Positions 63,013 through 64,000 of a stretch of 64,000 nt of DNA are shown here, in pieces. The DNA comes from Nocardioides sp. 503 (GTDB lineage: Bacteria > Actinomycetota > Actinomycetes > Propionibacteriales > Nocardioidaceae). The first letter of the stretch is position 1, and each line of letters begins with the position of its first letter. The DNA is taken from contig NZ_SPUI01000002.1 in NCBI RefSeq assembly GCF_004522095.1, forward strand, positions 186,001 to 250,000, given 5' to 3'. The notes under the pieces were generated by a model. It had not been told where the DNA came from. It made no database searches and saw nothing but the letters and a program-made list of their open reading frames with translations. The translations under genes were made by a program, and so were the position numbers.

Positions 63013-63043
63013 AAGGGCGTCCCTGCACGTGGGGGCCGCCCTT
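63013..63043 (+). terminator. hairpin between rpmA and obg
   Basis: AAGGGCG (63013-63019) and CGCCCTT (63037-63043) form a 7-bp stem with further pairing inside (CCC/GGG), followed by TCGCCATTT. It may reduce read-through from the ribosomal genes into obg. Confidence 0.45.
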
Positions 63044-63115
63044 TCGCCATTTCTGCACCACCCCGTGTCAGCCCGCACCATCCCCGCACCACAACCGTCT
63101 GAGAGGCGGTGCCCC

Positions 63116-64000
63116 ATGGCAGTCCCCACCTTCGTCGACCGTGTGACGCTCCACGTGAGCGCCGGTCGCGGTGGCGACGGCGTCGCCTCGGTGCACCGCG
63201 AGAAGTTCAAGCCCCTCGGTGGTCCCGACGGCGGCAACGGCGGCCCGGGCGGCTCGGTCATCCTGCGCGTCGACCCCGACGTGACCACGCTGATCGACTA
63301 CCACCACAGCCCGCACCGGCGTGGCGAGAACGGCGGCCACGGCGCCGGTGCGCACCGCAACGGCTCGCACGGCGCCGACGTGGTCCTGCCCGTGCCCGAG
63401 GGCACGGTCGTCACCGACGCCGACGGCACCGTGCTGGCCGACCTGGTCGGTCCCGGCACCGAGCTGGTCATCGCCCAGGGCGGACGCGGCGGTCTCGGCA
63501 ACGCGGCGCTGGCCAGCTCCAAGCGCAAGGCCCCGGGCTTCGCGCTGCTGGGCGAGCCCGGCGACGAGCTCGACATCGCCCTCGAGCTCAAGGTCGTCGC
63601 CGACATCGGCCTCGTCGGCTTCCCGAGCGCGGGCAAGTCCAGCCTGATCGCCTCCATCTCGCGGGCCCGGCCCAAGATCGCCGACTACCCGTTCACCACC
63701 CTGGTGCCCAACCTCGGCGTGGTCACGGCCGGCGAGACGACGTTCACCGTGGCCGACGTGCCCGGCCTGATCGAGGGTGCCAGCGAGGGCCGCGGCCTCG
63801 GCCACGACTTCCTGCGCCACATCGAGCGCTGCGCGGCGCTGGTCCACGTGATCGACACCGCGACCATGGAGCCCGGGCGCAACCCGCTCGAGGACCTCGA
63901 CGTCATGGAGAACGAGCTCGCGCGCTACGGCGGGCTCGAGGACCGGCCCCGGCTGGTCGCGCTCAACAAGATCGACGTGCCCGACGGGCGCGACATCTCC
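63116..64000 (+). CDS. obg: GTPase Obg (ObgE/CgtA), 3' end beyond the window
   Basis: The first 295 residues of this ribosome-associated GTPase are visible, and the frame is open at the window end. The N-terminal Obg fold has [20 protein letters not shown] and the glycine-rich [14 protein letters not shown]. The G domain starts about 161 with the P-loop GFPSAGKSS, switch regions [26 protein letters not shown] and NKID. GAGAGG lies about 14 bases before the ATG at 63116, a weak site. Confidence 0.96.
   Translation, partial: MAVPTFVDRVTLHVSAGRGGDGVASVHREKFKPLGGPDGGNGGPGGSVILRVDPDVTTLIDYHHSPHRRGENGGHGAGAHRNGSHGADVVLPVPEGTVVTDADGTVLADLVGPGTELVIAQGGRGGLGNAALASSKRKAPGFALLGEPGDELDIALELKVVADIGLVGFPSAGKSSLIASISRARPKIADYPFTTLVPNLGVVTAGETTFTVADVPGLIEGASEGRGLGHDFLRHIERCAALVHVIDTATMEPGRNPLEDLDVMENELARYGGLEDRPRLVALNKIDVPDGRDIS

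Overview
The window is high-GC actinobacterial chromosome. The gene order (tig, clpP1-clpP2-clpX, valS, folC-DUF4233-ndk, mreBCD-mrdA-rodA, TIGR03960/TIGR03936 radical SAM pair, rne-rplU-rpmA-obg) and the protein sequences fit a Nocardioides-like member of the Propionibacteriales. This is inferred from gene content and codon bias. No database search was possible.

The conserved housekeeping backbone is interrupted at almost every junction by accessory blocks. From left to right: (1) 1-5679, a LURP-one-like protein, an esterase, rpiB, a Nei-type DNA glycosylase, a SpoIIE-type phosphatase, tRNA-Gly(TCC), tRNA-Pro(TGG) and trigger factor with a strong terminator. (2) 5741-8719, a sigma/anti-sigma-like pair and a membrane Ser/Thr kinase. 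(3) 8729-23340, a minus-strand cluster: FHA protein, WXG100 protein, a multidomain peptidoglycan hydrolase, a second WXG100 protein, an FHA-containing EssC-type FtsK/SpoIIIE ATPase, a membrane-anchored fibronectin type III protein, then MoxR, DUF58 and a transglutaminase-fold membrane protein. (4) 23429-30142, a lipase-like hydrolase, the ClpP1P2X protease and, convergently, valS. (5) 30217-36257, GNAT, a second sigma/anti-sigma-like pair, a zinc alcohol dehydrogenase, folC-DUF4233, a broken sigma locus and a 46-residue membrane protein. (6) 36275-38781, a MocR-type regulator divergent from a flavin-binding protein, then ndk. (7) 38858-41983, a four-gene overlapping operon with an EspC-like protein, a DUF1023 alpha/beta hydrolase and a lipoprotein. 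(8) 42137-47910, the rod-shape operon mreB-mreC-mreD-mrdA-rodA with 4-base overlaps throughout. (9) 47929-52922, copper-handling genes (YcnI-like, CopC-CopD fusion, metal-binding lipoprotein) and a Ca2+/H+ antiporter. (10) 53019-64000, the TIGR03960 and TIGR03936 genes split by a roughly 3 kb insert, then rne, rplU, rpmA and the start of obg.

The most interesting part is region 3. It looks like a minimal type VII-like export system. It has an EssC-type motor, two WXG100 substrates and a candidate secreted lytic transglycosylase with a WXG-like N-terminus, but no EccB, EccD, EccE or mycosin. It is tied to phospho-signalling by two FHA proteins and a Ser/Thr kinase, and to a MoxR/DUF58/transglutaminase-fold module whose transglutaminase triad is lost. 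A second, smaller type VII-associated operon sits at 38858-41983.

Many genes here appear to be leaderless: a TANNNT-type -10 box lies 6-7 bases before the start codon. Candidate operators include a TnnAACnnGTTnnA palindrome at the alcohol dehydrogenase promoter and a TGGCCC-N8-GGGCCA palindrome at the MocR/flavin-protein promoter.
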